DNA of 64,000 nt from Phytohabitans maris (GTDB lineage Bacteria > Actinomycetota > Actinomycetes > Mycobacteriales > Micromonosporaceae), in contig NZ_JAVHUY010000028.1 of NCBI RefSeq assembly GCF_031085175.1, positions 62,001 to 126,000 on the forward strand. The letters run 5' to 3'. Below the pieces are notes generated by a model. The model was not told the DNA's origin. It saw only the letters and a list, made by a program, of their open reading frames with translations, and searched no databases. This document shows positions 17,289 to 26,849 of this stretch, piece by piece; position 1 is the first letter of the stretch; the number at the start of each line of letters is the position of its first letter. The position numbers and the translations under genes are program-made.

Positions 17289-20216
17289 ATGCAGCGAAAA
17301 AGTCCTAATTATTCGCGTATGGCCGGCTGTAATGGCGCGGGGGTGTACGTGGGAACAGGGCTGGTTGTGTGGGGCGGCGTCCGGCGGGCCGGGGTGTGGG
17401 CCGGTGTCCTGGCGGTGGTGACCGCGGGCACGGCCGCGTTTGCGGGCACCCCGCGCGCCCGCGTCGCCGAGCCCGGCCCGGACACGGCGGTCGTCAGCGT
17501 ATACGCCGGCGGCGACCGGAAGACCGCCAGCACGATCGCGGCCCTGCCCGGCGTCACGTTCGGACTGTTCGCCACCGAGCCGGCCGGCTACGACCCGCTC
17601 GACGGCTTCGCCACCGGCACCCCGCTGCACACCTGCGTCTCGGACGCGGACGGCGACTGCGTGTTCACCGTCCCGGTCGGCGCCGGGGGCGTGGCCGAGG
17701 GGAGCCGGCTCTGGGTGGCGCCGACCGCCGGGCCGGCCGGCTGGTACGCCAACCCGGTCTGGCAGACCGCGCCGGCGGACGGTACGGCCGGACGGATGCC
17801 GACCCGGCACGCCTTCCAGACCCCGCCGCTGTACCCCGGCCGCGGTTACGCCTCCGGCAGCGGCGGCTTCCTCGGCGACCCGGGCAGCGAGACCGACCCG
17901 CCCTCGGGCGTCCCGCGGTACACCACGCGGACCGCGTCCGGCGGGACCTGGCCGCTGTCCAGAGTGGACCCGGATCTGCCGGCCCGGTGCGGGCTGCGGG
18001 TGGCGCTGGTGGTCGACCTGTCCAGCTCGGTGGCGGGCTTCGTCGACGGGGTGCGGGGCGCGGCGGACGCGTTCGTGGACGCGCTGCGCGGTACGCCGTC
18101 CCGGGCGGCGCTGTTCACCTTCTCCACCGACAGCCCGGCCGTCGACGCCGGCCCGAACAGCGGCCTGATGCCGGTGGCCTCCACAGTGGACGCGCGCGCG
18201 TTCAGGGCGCGCTACGCCGGCTGGACGGACGCCACCGCCGGCGGCCTCACCAACTGGGACCGGGCGCTCGGCGCGGTCGCCGCGGCGAACGAGAACCCCG
18301 ACCCCGCCGAGCGCTTCGACCTGGCCGTCCTGCTCACCGACGGCAACCCGACCGCGCACGGGCCGCAGGACGCCGGGTACCCGCCGCCGGCCGGCCACAC
18401 CCGCTTCCGCGAGATCGGCGCGGCGGTCGCCTCGGCCAACCGGCTCAAGTCCCAGGGCACCCGGATCGTCGCGGTGGGGGTGGGTGCCGGCCTGGACGAG
18501 GGCGCCGACCGCAACCTGCGCGCCATCTCCGGCCGCACCGGGTACGACGGCGGCGGCATCCAGCGGGCTGACCACCTCCGGCTGGAGAGCTACGCGGCGG
18601 CCGGCGAGGCCCTGCGCGACCTGGTGCTGTCGGCCTGTGCCCGCTCGGTGTCGGTGGTCAAGCGGGTGGTGCCGCCCGGCGGGACGGTCGCCGACGCATA
18701 TCCGCCGGCCGAGGCCTGGGGCTTCACCGCCACCACGACGGCGGGTGCCACGGACGCCACGACGGACGCCCGGACCGGAGCGCTCACCTTCGCCGCCGCT
18801 TCCGCCACCGGGATGGACGTCACCGAGGAGCCGGGGACCGGCGAGGGGTACACGCCGTTCCGGGTCGGCGGGGCGAACGCGGTCTGCGTCGACAAGAGCG
18901 CGGGCGGCGCGCCGGTACCGGTGCGGAACCTCGGCGCGACCGGGTTCCACGTCGAGGTGGGCGCCCGGGGCGCGGTCAGCTGCGCCGTCCACAGCCGGGC
19001 GCCGGGCCTCGACCGCGCCTCCGTGTCGGTCGGCGCGCGGTGGCGGGTGACGACCGCGGCCGGCACCCGGACGTACGCCGACGGCGAGCAGCCGCACGAC
19101 CTGCAGGCCCGGCTGAGCCTGAGCGGTCCGGGCGGCAGCGCCGCGAGCGGGCAGCCGTGGTCGGTGCGCCGGGACGGGTACGCCGCCGGCGAGCGGGTCA
19201 CCCTCGGCGAGGCGCCGCTCGTCGGGCTGCCCGGCTGCGCGCTGACCGGTGCCACGATCGCGGGGACCGGGGCGCCGCCGGGCGACCTGAGCGCCGGCGT
19301 GCGGCTGGCCGCGGGCGCCAACGAGTACACCGTCGTCAACGACGTGGAGTGCCACAGCAACCTGACGCTGACCAAGCGGGTGATCGGCGGCGCCGCCGAC
19401 CCGTCGGCGTGGATCCTGGAGGCGGTCCCGCCCGACGGCGCCCGGGCCGGCCCGGAGGGGACCAGCGGGGTGAGCGCCGAGGTGACCGACAGCGTCCCGT
19501 ACCAGCTCGCCGAGCGGCCGGCCAGCGACGACCCGGCCCTGCTCGACTACCGGCAGGACGACTTCCGGCCGGACCCCGCCGCCCACCCCGCCTCCACCGG
19601 ATCGATGGCCTGCGAGGTCGTCGGGCCGGTGCGGCCGGAGGGCGGGTACGTGGCCGGCGTCGACGGCAGCGTGGTGGTGCCGATGGGCTTCGACGTCGAG
19701 TGCGTGGCCACCGACCAGACCGCCCCGCTGACCCTCGTCAAGCGGGTCCTGGGCGGCGCGGCGCGGGCAGCGGACTTCACGTTGACGCTCAACCCGGTGG
19801 CGCCCGACCCGCCCGGCGTCCGGTCGCGGACCGTGGCGGGGACCGCCGAGCCCGGCGTCACCGTCGACCTGCGGCCCGGCCAGCGGTACGAGATCGGCGA
19901 GGAGAGCGTCCACGGCTACACCCTGACCGGCCTGAGCTGCGGCCTCGGCGGGACCAGCGCCGCCGAGCCAGTGGTCACCATCCCGCAGGGGGCCGGCGCC
20001 ACCTGTACCGCCGTGAGCACGTACGACCCGCGGCCGGCACCCGCCCCGGCACCGGCCCCGCCGGGACGGAACCCGGCGGGTGGCCCCGGCGGCTTCACCC
20101 TGACGAGCGGGCCGCGGCTCGCCGCGCTGGTCGCCGGCGGGCTCCTGCTCCTGCTCGGCGGCCTCCAACTCGCCGCGGTCGTCCGGTGGCGGGACCGGCG
20201 GACGGAGACGAGCTGA
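17289..20216 (+). CDS. Large surface protein with vWA domain and prealbumin-like repeats
   Basis: A 975-residue exported protein. A signal sequence (GVWAGVLAVVTAGTAAFAG, about 36-54) is followed by a beta-rich segment, then a von Willebrand A domain with the MIDAS motif DLSSS at 243-247 and LLTDGNPT near 349. Three prealbumin/SpaA-like modules begin VSVVKRV (454), LTLTKRV (692) and LTLVKRV (814), as in pilin and adhesin stalks. The C-terminus has a Pro-Ala linker, one transmembrane helix (about 945-966) and a basic tail, so it is membrane-anchored; no LPXTG motif is visible. The start may instead be 17319 or GTG 17367. Only 3 bp separate it from the polymerase gene, tying it to the polysaccharide operon. 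Confidence 0.75.
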   Translation: MQRKSPNYSRMAGCNGAGVYVGTGLVVWGGVRRAGVWAGVLAVVTAGTAAFAGTPRARVAEPGPDTAVVSVYAGGDRKTASTIAALPGVTFGLFATEPAGYDPLDGFATGTPLHTCVSDADGDCVFTVPVGAGGVAEGSRLWVAPTAGPAGWYANPVWQTAPADGTAGRMPTRHAFQTPPLYPGRGYASGSGGFLGDPGSETDPPSGVPRYTTRTASGGTWPLSRVDPDLPARCGLRVALVVDLSSSVAGFVDGVRGAADAFVDALRGTPSRAALFTFSTDSPAVDAGPNSGLMPVASTVDARAFRARYAGWTDATAGGLTNWDRALGAVAAANENPDPAERFDLAVLLTDGNPTAHGPQDAGYPPPAGHTRFREIGAAVASANRLKSQGTRIVAVGVGAGLDEGADRNLRAISGRTGYDGGGIQRADHLRLESYAAAGEALRDLVLSACARSVSVVKRVVPPGGTVADAYPPAEAWGFTATTTAGATDATTDARTGALTFAAASATGMDVTEEPGTGEGYTPFRVGGANAVCVDKSAGGAPVPVRNLGATGFHVEVGARGAVSCAVHSRAPGLDRASVSVGARWRVTTAAGTRTYADGEQPHDLQARLSLSGPGGSAASGQPWSVRRDGYAAGERVTLGEAPLVGLPGCALTGATIAGTGAPPGDLSAGVRLAAGANEYTVVNDVECHSNLTLTKRVIGGAADPSAWILEAVPPDGARAGPEGTSGVSAEVTDSVPYQLAERPASDDPALLDYRQDDFRPDPAAHPASTGSMACEVVGPVRPEGGYVAGVDGSVVVPMGFDVECVATDQTAPLTLVKRVLGGAARAADFTLTLNPVAPDPPGVRSRTVAGTAEPGVTVDLRPGQRYEIGEESVHGYTLTGLSCGLGGTSAAEPVVTIPQGAGATCTAVSTYDPRPAPAPAPAPPGRNPAGGPGGFTLTSGPRLAALVAGGLLLLLGGLQLAAVVRWRDRRTETS

Positions 20217-20219
20217 CCG

Positions 20220-21749
20220 ATGAGCGAGACCGTGACCCGATCCGAACCGCTGGTCCGGGTTCCCAGCTGGCTCCGGCGCCCGTCCAGCGGCGGACCGCAC
20301 CCGATCACCGCCAACCTCCCGGTGGCCGCCGCGTGGTACGCCGTCGGGGTCGTGGGCCTGCTGCTCGGCATCGGCGACCCGGCCCAGGCCCACGAACGGC
20401 CGATCCTCGTGCTGTCCTGCGCCTCGCTCCTGTTTGGACTCTGGGTCTTCTGGCGGCACGGCGGCACCCGGCTGACCGGGATCGGCATCTACAACTACGC
20501 GTTCGCGCTCTTCGTCGGCTTCGCCGGGCTGCACCTGCTGTACTTCGTGGACTACGCGGCGGAGGGTTCGCTGATGCGGGCGCTCGCCTGGTGCTACTTC
20601 GGCCACGTCACGACCTGGCTCCTCTTCTGGTCCGGCAGGTCCGAGCGGCCCGGCACGTCGGAGCGGCCGGCCAGGGCCGAGCGGCCCGGCACGTCCGAGG
20701 GGCCGGCCGGGACCGAGCAGCCGCACGGGACCGAACGGCGGGGCCGCGCCGCACGCCCCTCGGTGGACCCCGTGCCCGCGGTGCCGTGGGGGGTGACCTG
20801 GATCGGGCTGGCGCTCGTCGTCGGCGCGGCGCTGGCGTCGCTGAAGCTCGACGGGTCGGCGCGCCACCTCGGCCAGGCCGCCGGCTTCGTCGGCGCCGTC
20901 CTCGCCGCGACCGGCCTGCTGCGCGACCTCCGCCGGCCGCCGCTGATCGGCTGCCTGGTCGCTGCGGGCGGGTTTCTGGTCGCGTTCGCCACGAGCAACA
21001 GCTTCGCCCGGCTCACCCTCGGCTCGCTCGGGCTCGCGCTGACGTTCGTGGTGGCGCAGCGGCTGCGTACCCCGCTCGTGAAGCTCGCCGTGGTCCTCGG
21101 TTCGGCGCCGATGCTGTTCACGTTCGGCGTCATGCGCAAGGAGGCGGTGCGGGAGGCCGTGCCCGGCGTCTACGTGGCGTCGTCGACCGGGCTGGAGTCG
21201 GTGGCGAGCCCGCTGCGCGACTTCGGCGTCCTGCTCGACTACTACCACGCCGGGCTCATCGAGCCCCACTGGGGCTACACGTTCTGGGTGGCCGTGGTGT
21301 CGCTGGTGCCGCGCAGCCTCTGGCCCGGCAAGCCGGACGGGTTCGGCGCCGAGCTGACCAAGCTGCTCAACCCCGGGCTCGCCCAGAGTGGACACTCCGA
21401 CGCGGCGCTCTTCCAGGGCGAGTGGCTGTTCAACTTCGGGATCGCCGGCCTGATCCTGATGATCCCCGTGGTGGGGCTCGCGGTACGCGCCGTCGACAGC
21501 TTCCTGGAGTGGTCGACGCGGCGGCCGCTGGCCAGCCGGCATGCCCTGCTCGCCTGCACCACGGCGATCATCGTGGCCGCCGGCCTGCCCGACCTGATGT
21601 GGGTCGGGACGTTCACGTTCGCGGTGCGGGCCGGTATGCGGCTGCTGGTGCTGTTCGCCGTCTGGTTCCTGATCTTCGACCGGAAGGCGCCGGCGGTCGC
21701 CTTCGGCCGGCGGGCGCCCGCGACCGTCTTCGACAGGAGGGGCCCGTGA
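20220..21749 (+). CDS. Wzy-like polysaccharide polymerase
   Basis: A 509-residue multi-spanning membrane protein of the oligosaccharide-repeat-unit polymerase type. The large extracytoplasmic loop near residues 330-380 carries VPRSLWPGKPDGFGAEL, a motif shared by many such polymerases. They link lipid-carried repeat units into a chain on the outer face of the membrane. Between the fourth and fifth helices (about 140-180) a hydrophilic loop contains repeats of SERPGTSERPARAERPGTSE type, probably cytosolic and disordered. Its stop overlaps the FkbM methyltransferase GTG by 4 bp. Confidence 0.75.
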   Translation: MSETVTRSEPLVRVPSWLRRPSSGGPHPITANLPVAAAWYAVGVVGLLLGIGDPAQAHERPILVLSCASLLFGLWVFWRHGGTRLTGIGIYNYAFALFVGFAGLHLLYFVDYAAEGSLMRALAWCYFGHVTTWLLFWSGRSERPGTSERPARAERPGTSEGPAGTEQPHGTERRGRAARPSVDPVPAVPWGVTWIGLALVVGAALASLKLDGSARHLGQAAGFVGAVLAATGLLRDLRRPPLIGCLVAAGGFLVAFATSNSFARLTLGSLGLALTFVVAQRLRTPLVKLAVVLGSAPMLFTFGVMRKEAVREAVPGVYVASSTGLESVASPLRDFGVLLDYYHAGLIEPHWGYTFWVAVVSLVPRSLWPGKPDGFGAELTKLLNPGLAQSGHSDAALFQGEWLFNFGIAGLILMIPVVGLAVRAVDSFLEWSTRRPLASRHALLACTTAIIVAAGLPDLMWVGTFTFAVRAGMRLLVLFAVWFLIFDRKAPAVAFGRRAPATVFDRRGP

Positions 21750-22585
21750 CCGGGACGCGTACCACGGCCGCCGGGGTCGCCCGGCAGGTGCTCAGCTATG
21801 TGTGGACCCACCCGGCCAACCGGGGGCGGCGGCTGCGCGGCATCGCCCGCGCCACCCGCTTCCAGATCCGCGGCCGGATGGGGCTGCGCACCATGGCCAC
21901 GGTCGGCAGCGGCGGCCGCATGTGGGCCGAGCTGCACTGCGCGGCGGCGTCCAAAGTGGTCTACGCCAACCCGCCGGACTGGAACGAGATGCAGGCCTGG
22001 CGCCGCCTGCTCCGCCCGGGAGACCTCTTCGTCGACGTGGGCAGCAACGTCGGGGCGTACGCGCTCTGGGCCGGGGACGCCGGCGCGCAGGTGATCGCCG
22101 TGGAGCCGGCACCGGATGCGGCGCGCCGGCTGCGCGAGAACGTCGCGCTCAACGGCTACCCGATCGGGGTACTCCAATGTGGACTGGCGGACCGGCCCGG
22201 GCGGATGACCCTGAGCCGGGGTGAGGACACCACCAACCACCTGCTGTTCGACCCGGACGCGGCCGGCGACACCATCGAGGTCGACACGCTGGACGAGGTG
22301 CTCGGCGGCCGGGCCGTCGCCGGCGTGAAGATCGACGTGGAGGGCGCGGAGCGGCTCGTGCTCGAAGGGGCCCGGCGGGCGCTCGCCGAGGGGCGTATCG
22401 GCGCGCTGCAGATCGAGTGGAACGCCCGCAGCGTCGGCATGCTCGGCGAGGACCGGTCGCCGATCGTCGCGCTCCTCGACGGGTACGGCTACCGGTTCGC
22501 CCGGCCGGACGCCGCCGGGGTGCTGCACGACACCGACGTGACGCCGACGAGCCCCCGCGACATATTTGCCGTCCTGGACCGTTGA
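21746..22585 (+). CDS. FkbM-family methyltransferase
   Basis: A 279-residue SAM-dependent methyltransferase. The SAM site is DLFVDVGSNVGAYALWAG (about 93-110), followed by VIAVEPAPDAARRLRENVALNG, then the family's VAGVKIDVEGAE motif. FkbM enzymes methylate hydroxyls, and in polysaccharide loci usually a sugar. The GTG at 21746 is fixed by AGGAGG at 21735-21740 and by the GTGA overlap with the polymerase stop. Confidence 0.88.
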   Translation: MTGTRTTAAGVARQVLSYVWTHPANRGRRLRGIARATRFQIRGRMGLRTMATVGSGGRMWAELHCAAASKVVYANPPDWNEMQAWRRLLRPGDLFVDVGSNVGAYALWAGDAGAQVIAVEPAPDAARRLRENVALNGYPIGVLQCGLADRPGRMTLSRGEDTTNHLLFDPDAAGDTIEVDTLDEVLGGRAVAGVKIDVEGAERLVLEGARRALAEGRIGALQIEWNARSVGMLGEDRSPIVALLDGYGYRFARPDAAGVLHDTDVTPTSPRDIFAVLDR

Positions 22586-22595
22586 TGGGATTCGA

Positions 22596-23249
22596 ATGCG
22601 CAGCTTTCGCCACTGGACACCCCGGTACGTCGTCGACCGCACCCGCGACCTGCTCTACACCCGGCGCAACCCGCAGGCGCCGTGGCTGACCCCGCAGGCC
22701 ACGCAGATCCTCACCACCATGCTGCGCCCCGGCGACCGGGGGATGGAGTTCGGCTCGGGGCGCAGCACGCTCTGGCTGGCCGCCCGGACCACCCATCTGA
22801 CCAGTGTGGACGATGACGCGCGCTGGTACGGGAAGGTCGCCGACGAGCTCCGCGCCCGCCGGGTGGGCAACGTCGACCACGTCTTCGCGGCCCGCGACGT
22901 GGCGGCCGAGCGGGGAGAGCGCAGCGAGTACGCCCGTACCGTGCTCCGCTTCGCCGACGCCAGCCTGGACTTCGTACTGGTGGACGGCGCCTACCGGGAC
23001 GCCTGCGCGCTGCTCTCGCTTGCCAAGCTCCGCCCGGGCGGGCTGCTGATCGTGGACAACGTCGGCCGGTTCCTGCCGTCCGCGTCCCGCTCCCCGGAGG
23101 CCCGCGCCTGCCCGCGCGGCCCGGCGACGCCGCTGTGGTCAGTGGTGGCCGAGCGGATCGCGCCGTGGCGGCACATCTGGACCACCAACGGGGTCTGGGA
23201 CTCGGCGATCTACGTCAAGCCGTACGCCGCCGCCGGTGAGCGCGGCTAG
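22596..23249 (+). CDS. Class I SAM-dependent methyltransferase
   Basis: A 217-residue protein with GDRGMEFGSGRSTLWLAA as the SAM loop (about 47-64), TSVDDDARWY as the acidic ribose-binding strand, and DFVLVDGAYRDACALLSLAKLRPGG as the later motifs. It resembles methyltransferases of glycan loci; the acceptor is unknown. The ATG at 22596 comes 10 bp after the FkbM gene, so it is in the same operon. Its last 111 bp overlap the convergent glycosyltransferase gene on the other strand. Confidence 0.8.
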   Translation: MRSFRHWTPRYVVDRTRDLLYTRRNPQAPWLTPQATQILTTMLRPGDRGMEFGSGRSTLWLAARTTHLTSVDDDARWYGKVADELRARRVGNVDHVFAARDVAAERGERSEYARTVLRFADASLDFVLVDGAYRDACALLSLAKLRPGGLLIVDNVGRFLPSASRSPEARACPRGPATPLWSVVAERIAPWRHIWTTNGVWDSAIYVKPYAAAGERG

Positions 23250-24278
23250 CCGATCGGCCATCATGCGGGCGGTGTCGACGCAGGCCAGGCGCGGGGCCCG
23301 GCGCCGCCCGAGCCGCACCTCGGCGAGCATCTGGCCGGCCAGCGCGTCCGGGTCGCCGACCGAGCAGCGCCGGCCGGTCGCCTCGGTGCACAGGTCGTCG
23401 GCGGCGGCCATCTCCACCGAGGCGATCACCCGGGTGCCGACGCCGAGCGTCTCGTTGACGACCCAGCCCCACGGCTCGCGGTGCGACGGCGCGACGAAGA
23501 CGTCGGCGGCGGCGTAGGCGGCACCGAGCCGCTCCTGCGGGACGGCGCCGAGGTAGTGGGCGTCGCGGTGGCGGTCGACGTAGTCGCGGACCTCGGGCTC
23601 GAGGGAGCCTCGGCCGGCGAGGACGAGCGCGGTCGCGTCCCGAGGCGTCCGCTCGCGCACGATGTCGTACGCCCGCAGCAGCTCGCCGACGCCCTTGATC
23701 GGCTCCAGGCGGCCGACGAAGGCGAACACGAACCGGTCGGCGACGCCGAGGTCGGCGCGGAGCTTCTCGGCGCCCTCCTCGCCGCCGGGCAGCTGGTGCA
23801 GGGCGTACGGGATCGGGTGGTGCCGGCGCAGCCCGACCATCCGCCAGTACGCGGCGTTGGCGCTGCCGCCGGCCCAGATCTCCGGCTGGCCGAGCAGCGC
23901 CCGCAGGTAGGCCCGCTTGACCGCCCGCCGCAGCACGGTCCGGCGCTGCTCGTCGCGGACGTTGGCGGCACCGCGTACGACGAGCGGGCGGCGGCGCAGC
24001 CGGGCCACCAGAGCCGCGGCGGCCCGGGCCCGGCCGCGGTAGCCGTACACGCAGACCGCGCGCAGCGCCGGCGAGAGCAGGTCGGCCGCGAGGGTCCGCC
24101 AGGCCGGGCCGCCGTCGAGCACCACGTACCGGTGGGTCGCCGGGATCGCGCCCCAGCCGTGCGAGGTGTCCGCGGCGTACAGGTAGTAGACGCGCATCTC
24201 GTCGGCGAGCAGCTCGTGCAGCCGGTTGAGGACCGGCGTGTGGTACGGGCTCGGGCATTCGACGATGAAGACGATCAT
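23139..24278 (-). CDS. GT4-type glycosyltransferase
   Basis: A 379-residue GT-B enzyme. The N-terminal half starts MIVFIVECPSPYHTPVLNRL. The donor-binding half has FVGRLEPIKGVGELLRAY (about 187-204) and the APSHREPWGWVVNETLGVG motif with the conserved Glu pair. It would add one sugar to the lipid-linked repeat unit on the cytosolic face. The C-terminal 30 residues after LAALTGG lack family similarity and are read from DNA opposite the end of the methyltransferase gene. The start overlaps the flippase stop by 4 bp. Confidence 0.85.
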   Translation of the reverse strand: MIVFIVECPSPYHTPVLNRLHELLADEMRVYYLYAADTSHGWGAIPATHRYVVLDGGPAWRTLAADLLSPALRAVCVYGYRGRARAAAALVARLRRRPLVVRGAANVRDEQRRTVLRRAVKRAYLRALLGQPEIWAGGSANAAYWRMVGLRRHHPIPYALHQLPGGEEGAEKLRADLGVADRFVFAFVGRLEPIKGVGELLRAYDIVRERTPRDATALVLAGRGSLEPEVRDYVDRHRDAHYLGAVPQERLGAAYAAADVFVAPSHREPWGWVVNETLGVGTRVIASVEMAAADDLCTEATGRRCSVGDPDALAGQMLAEVRLGRRRAPRLACVDTARMMADRLAALTGGGVRLDVDRRVPDPVGGPDVPPRRDPLGHH

Positions 24279-25555
24279 GCGGTGGGTTCCTTCTGTTCGG
24301 GGGGCAGGACACGGTGCAGCGCCCGGCGCAGCAGCAGGAACGCGGTTGCCGCCGCGGTGCTGGAGGCGACCGCCGCGCCGGGCGCCCCGAAGGTCGGCAG
24401 CAGCGCGGCGAGCAGCACGACCATCACGGCGGCGGCGACCGCCTGCGCCCGGGCCACCAGGAACGGCTTGCCGTGCCCGCGCAGCAGGTCGGCGCAGACC
24501 TGCTGGCAGGCGAGGAAGACGCCGCCGGGGGCGAGCAGCACGACCAGCAGGACGGAGTCGCGGAAGCCGGGGCCGAAGAGCGCGGGTACCAGCCACGGGG
24601 CCAGCAGCACCAGCGGCGCCATGATCAGGATGCCGATGCCGGCGCTGGCGGTCACCGCCCGGCGCTGGAGGCGTACCTGGCCGGGCTGGCCGCCGCGCTG
24701 GGCCGCGATGCGCGGGAACGCGACGTAGCCGAGCCCCGCCGCGACCGGTACGGCGAGCGTGGTCACCGAGGCCGCGACCGAGTAGTGGCCGAGCACGGCC
24801 GGGTCGACGGTGGCGGCCATGGCGAGCTGGTCCAGGCGGGCGACCACCACGACCGGGATGGTGGCGGCGAGCTGGCCGGCGCCGTACCGGGCCAGCGGGC
24901 GCAGCAGCGCGTAGTCCGGGCGGCCGGCGGTGAGGCGGTCCCGGGCGCAGCAGAGCCAGGCCAGCAGGGTCTGCGCGAGGGTGGTGGCCCCGAACAGCAG
25001 CACCGCGTTGACCAGGGTCAGCCGGCCGGCCGCGTGCAGGACGGCGATGCCGGCCAGGTAGGCGAGCGGCTGGCAGATCCGGATGACGTTCCAGCGCCCG
25101 ATGCGGGCCGCCTGCAACGCGCCCAGGTACGCCGTGCCGACGAACGCGGCCAGGCAGGTGGCGAACATCAACCGGTAGCCCCAGACCGAGCCGCCGGCGC
25201 CGGAGGCGAACAGCGGCGCGGCGAGCGCCCCGAGGACGAGGGTGGCCGCGCCGGAGGCGAGCAGCAGGTTGCGGGAGACCGCGAGGTACCGCGGCGCCCG
25301 GTCCCGTTCGCGGGCGACGAAGAAGGTGGTGGCCGCGGACTGGCCGAGCCCGCCGACCACCACCAGCACGACGAAGACCACCATGATCGCGGCGTACTCG
25401 CCCCGGGCCGCCGGCCCCAGCGAGCGGGCGATGAGGATCCCCGCGACGCCGGCGGCGGCGGTGGAGGCGACGTTGAAGCCGGAGGTGACCAGCCCGAGCC
25501 GGACCGCGCGGGCGGCCGGTCCGGGCGCGTGCCCGGGCCGCGTCGCGGTGGTCAT
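24275..25555 (-). CDS. Wzx-like polysaccharide flippase (first of three)
   Basis: A 426-residue MATE/MOP-type membrane protein with about 12 hydrophobic helices. It has the N-terminal VASTAAAGVAGILIARSLGPAARGEY motif that marks polysaccharide flippases, and a central ARLDQLAMAATVDPAVLGHYSVA. It would move lipid-linked repeat units across the membrane. ATGA overlaps at both ends (24275-24278 and 25552-25555) lock it into one operon with two GT4 genes. Confidence 0.82.
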   Translation of the reverse strand: MTTATRPGHAPGPAARAVRLGLVTSGFNVASTAAAGVAGILIARSLGPAARGEYAAIMVVFVVLVVVGGLGQSAATTFFVARERDRAPRYLAVSRNLLLASGAATLVLGALAAPLFASGAGGSVWGYRLMFATCLAAFVGTAYLGALQAARIGRWNVIRICQPLAYLAGIAVLHAAGRLTLVNAVLLFGATTLAQTLLAWLCCARDRLTAGRPDYALLRPLARYGAGQLAATIPVVVVARLDQLAMAATVDPAVLGHYSVAASVTTLAVPVAAGLGYVAFPRIAAQRGGQPGQVRLQRRAVTASAGIGILIMAPLVLLAPWLVPALFGPGFRDSVLLVVLLAPGGVFLACQQVCADLLRGHGKPFLVARAQAVAAAVMVVLLAALLPTFGAPGAAVASSTAAATAFLLLRRALHRVLPPEQKEPTA

Positions 25556-26733
25556 GCCGGGTTCGTCCCGCCCGGGACCGTCCAGGTCGCCTCCCGGACC
25601 CGGTCCAGCAGGTTCTCGTTGCTCAGCTCGTCGCGCCACAGCCGGTACGTCTCGCCGGCCCGCTGCCGCGCGGCGAACCGCTCCTCGGGGCTCGTCCCGG
25701 CCAGCCGTTCGAGCTCCTTGGCGAGGTCGGCGGCGGTGGGGGTGTCCAGGACGAGCCCGCCGCCCCCGGCGAGGACCGGGTTCCACGGCGTCTCGCCGGA
25801 GCAGAGCACCGGGCAGGAGGCGGAGAGGCTCTCGGCGATGACGTAGCCGAAGTTCTCGCCGAGGGTGGGGAAGACGAACGCGTCGTACCGGGCGAAGGTC
25901 TCGCGCACCGCGTCCGGCGCGACCTCGCCGCGGTAGGCGACCGCGACGTTGCCCGGGAGGCGGCGGATGAGCACCTGGCAGCGGGCCCAGTAGTCGGCGT
26001 CCTCGCAGGGGCCGTAGATGTCGAACCGGACCCGCGCCGATACCCGGGCGAGCGCGTCCAGTACCAGGTCGAGGTTCTTCTTCGGGGAGATCCGGCCGAT
26101 GAAGACGAGGCTGACCGGGCCGGCGTCGGCCCGCCGCGGCGGGAGCGGCTCGCGGGGCAGCGGCACCTGGTACGGGTTGACCACGACGTCGGCCCAGGGG
26201 CAGACCGCGCGGATCTCGTCCGCCTCCCGGTCGCTGACCGCGTGCCAGGTCACCCTCATGCCCCGCAGCAGCGGTCCCCACAACGCCAGGAACAGGCGCT
26301 TCTTGCGGTTCTTGAGCGCGAGGGCGCCGGGCGACAGCTCGCCGTGCGGGGACAGCAGCACCTTGCGGGCGCGGATGAGCCCCAGCCGGGCGGCGACGAT
26401 CGGCAGGACCGAGAAGCGCGGCTCCCAGAGGCTGTTGGCGTAGAGCAGGTCGAACTGGGTGCGGCGCAGCCGGGACCAGAGCCGCAGCCACTGCCGCGGG
26501 CTGGCGATCGGGAGGTAGAAGACCCGGGCGCCGCGCCGCGCGACCCAGCGCCCGGAGAGCCCGGGGTAGGCGGCCCGCGCGCCAAGGTCGCGGTCGCGGG
26601 TCACCATCAGCAGGTCGACCCGGTCCGAGACGGTGTCGACGGTCTGCACGACCGCCCGGACCATGCCGCCGCCGCGGAAGCCGGGTTCGAAGACTCCGCA
26701 GGTCATCAGGACCTTGAAAGGGTTGTACGGCAC
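25552..26733 (-). CDS. GT4-type glycosyltransferase
   Basis: A 393-residue GT-B enzyme. FEPGFRGGGMVRAVVQTV near the N-terminus is the acceptor-side glycine loop, and FIGRISPKKNLDLVLDAL with FPTLGENFGYVIAESLSASCPVL are the donor-site motifs. It is the first gene of the three-gene minus-strand operon with the flippase. The GTG at 26733 has GGAG about 9 nt upstream; ATG at 26706 is an alternative. It diverges from another GT4 gene over an AT-rich 116-bp promoter region. Confidence 0.87.
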   Translation of the reverse strand: MPYNPFKVLMTCGVFEPGFRGGGMVRAVVQTVDTVSDRVDLLMVTRDRDLGARAAYPGLSGRWVARRGARVFYLPIASPRQWLRLWSRLRRTQFDLLYANSLWEPRFSVLPIVAARLGLIRARKVLLSPHGELSPGALALKNRKKRLFLALWGPLLRGMRVTWHAVSDREADEIRAVCPWADVVVNPYQVPLPREPLPPRRADAGPVSLVFIGRISPKKNLDLVLDALARVSARVRFDIYGPCEDADYWARCQVLIRRLPGNVAVAYRGEVAPDAVRETFARYDAFVFPTLGENFGYVIAESLSASCPVLCSGETPWNPVLAGGGGLVLDTPTAADLAKELERLAGTSPEERFAARQRAGETYRLWRDELSNENLLDRVREATWTVPGGTNPA

Positions 26734-26836
26734 GTCGCATCTCCAAAGATTCCCTTATGGACTATAGGCGGCGAAGACGGTATTGAACGGCTTATAGGTA
26801 AAAAGTCCGACCCGCAACATCTGTCCATATTGCTGT

Positions 26837-26842
26837 TAGTCT
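26837..26842 (+). promoter_or_regulatory. Leaderless -10 box before the GT4 gene at 26850
   Basis: TAGTCT ends 7 nt before the ATG at 26850, with no ribosome site between. This fits the same leaderless layout as at 1211 and 47883. The 116-bp divergent region (26734-26849) is notably AT-rich, with two ATAGG words at 26764 and 26793. Confidence 0.45.
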
Positions 26843-26849
26843 GGCGGTC

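Noticed and set aside
20020-20216. LPXTG sorting signal in the vWA protein
   Set aside because: The sequence before the helix is GGFTLTSG, which lacks the Leu-Pro pair; membrane anchoring is the simpler reading.
17253-21542. A very long open frame on the minus strand opposite the vWA and polymerase genes
   Set aside because: It is the antisense shadow expected at this GC content: no start context, monotonous Arg/Gly/Pro/His composition, and the plus strand has clear domains.
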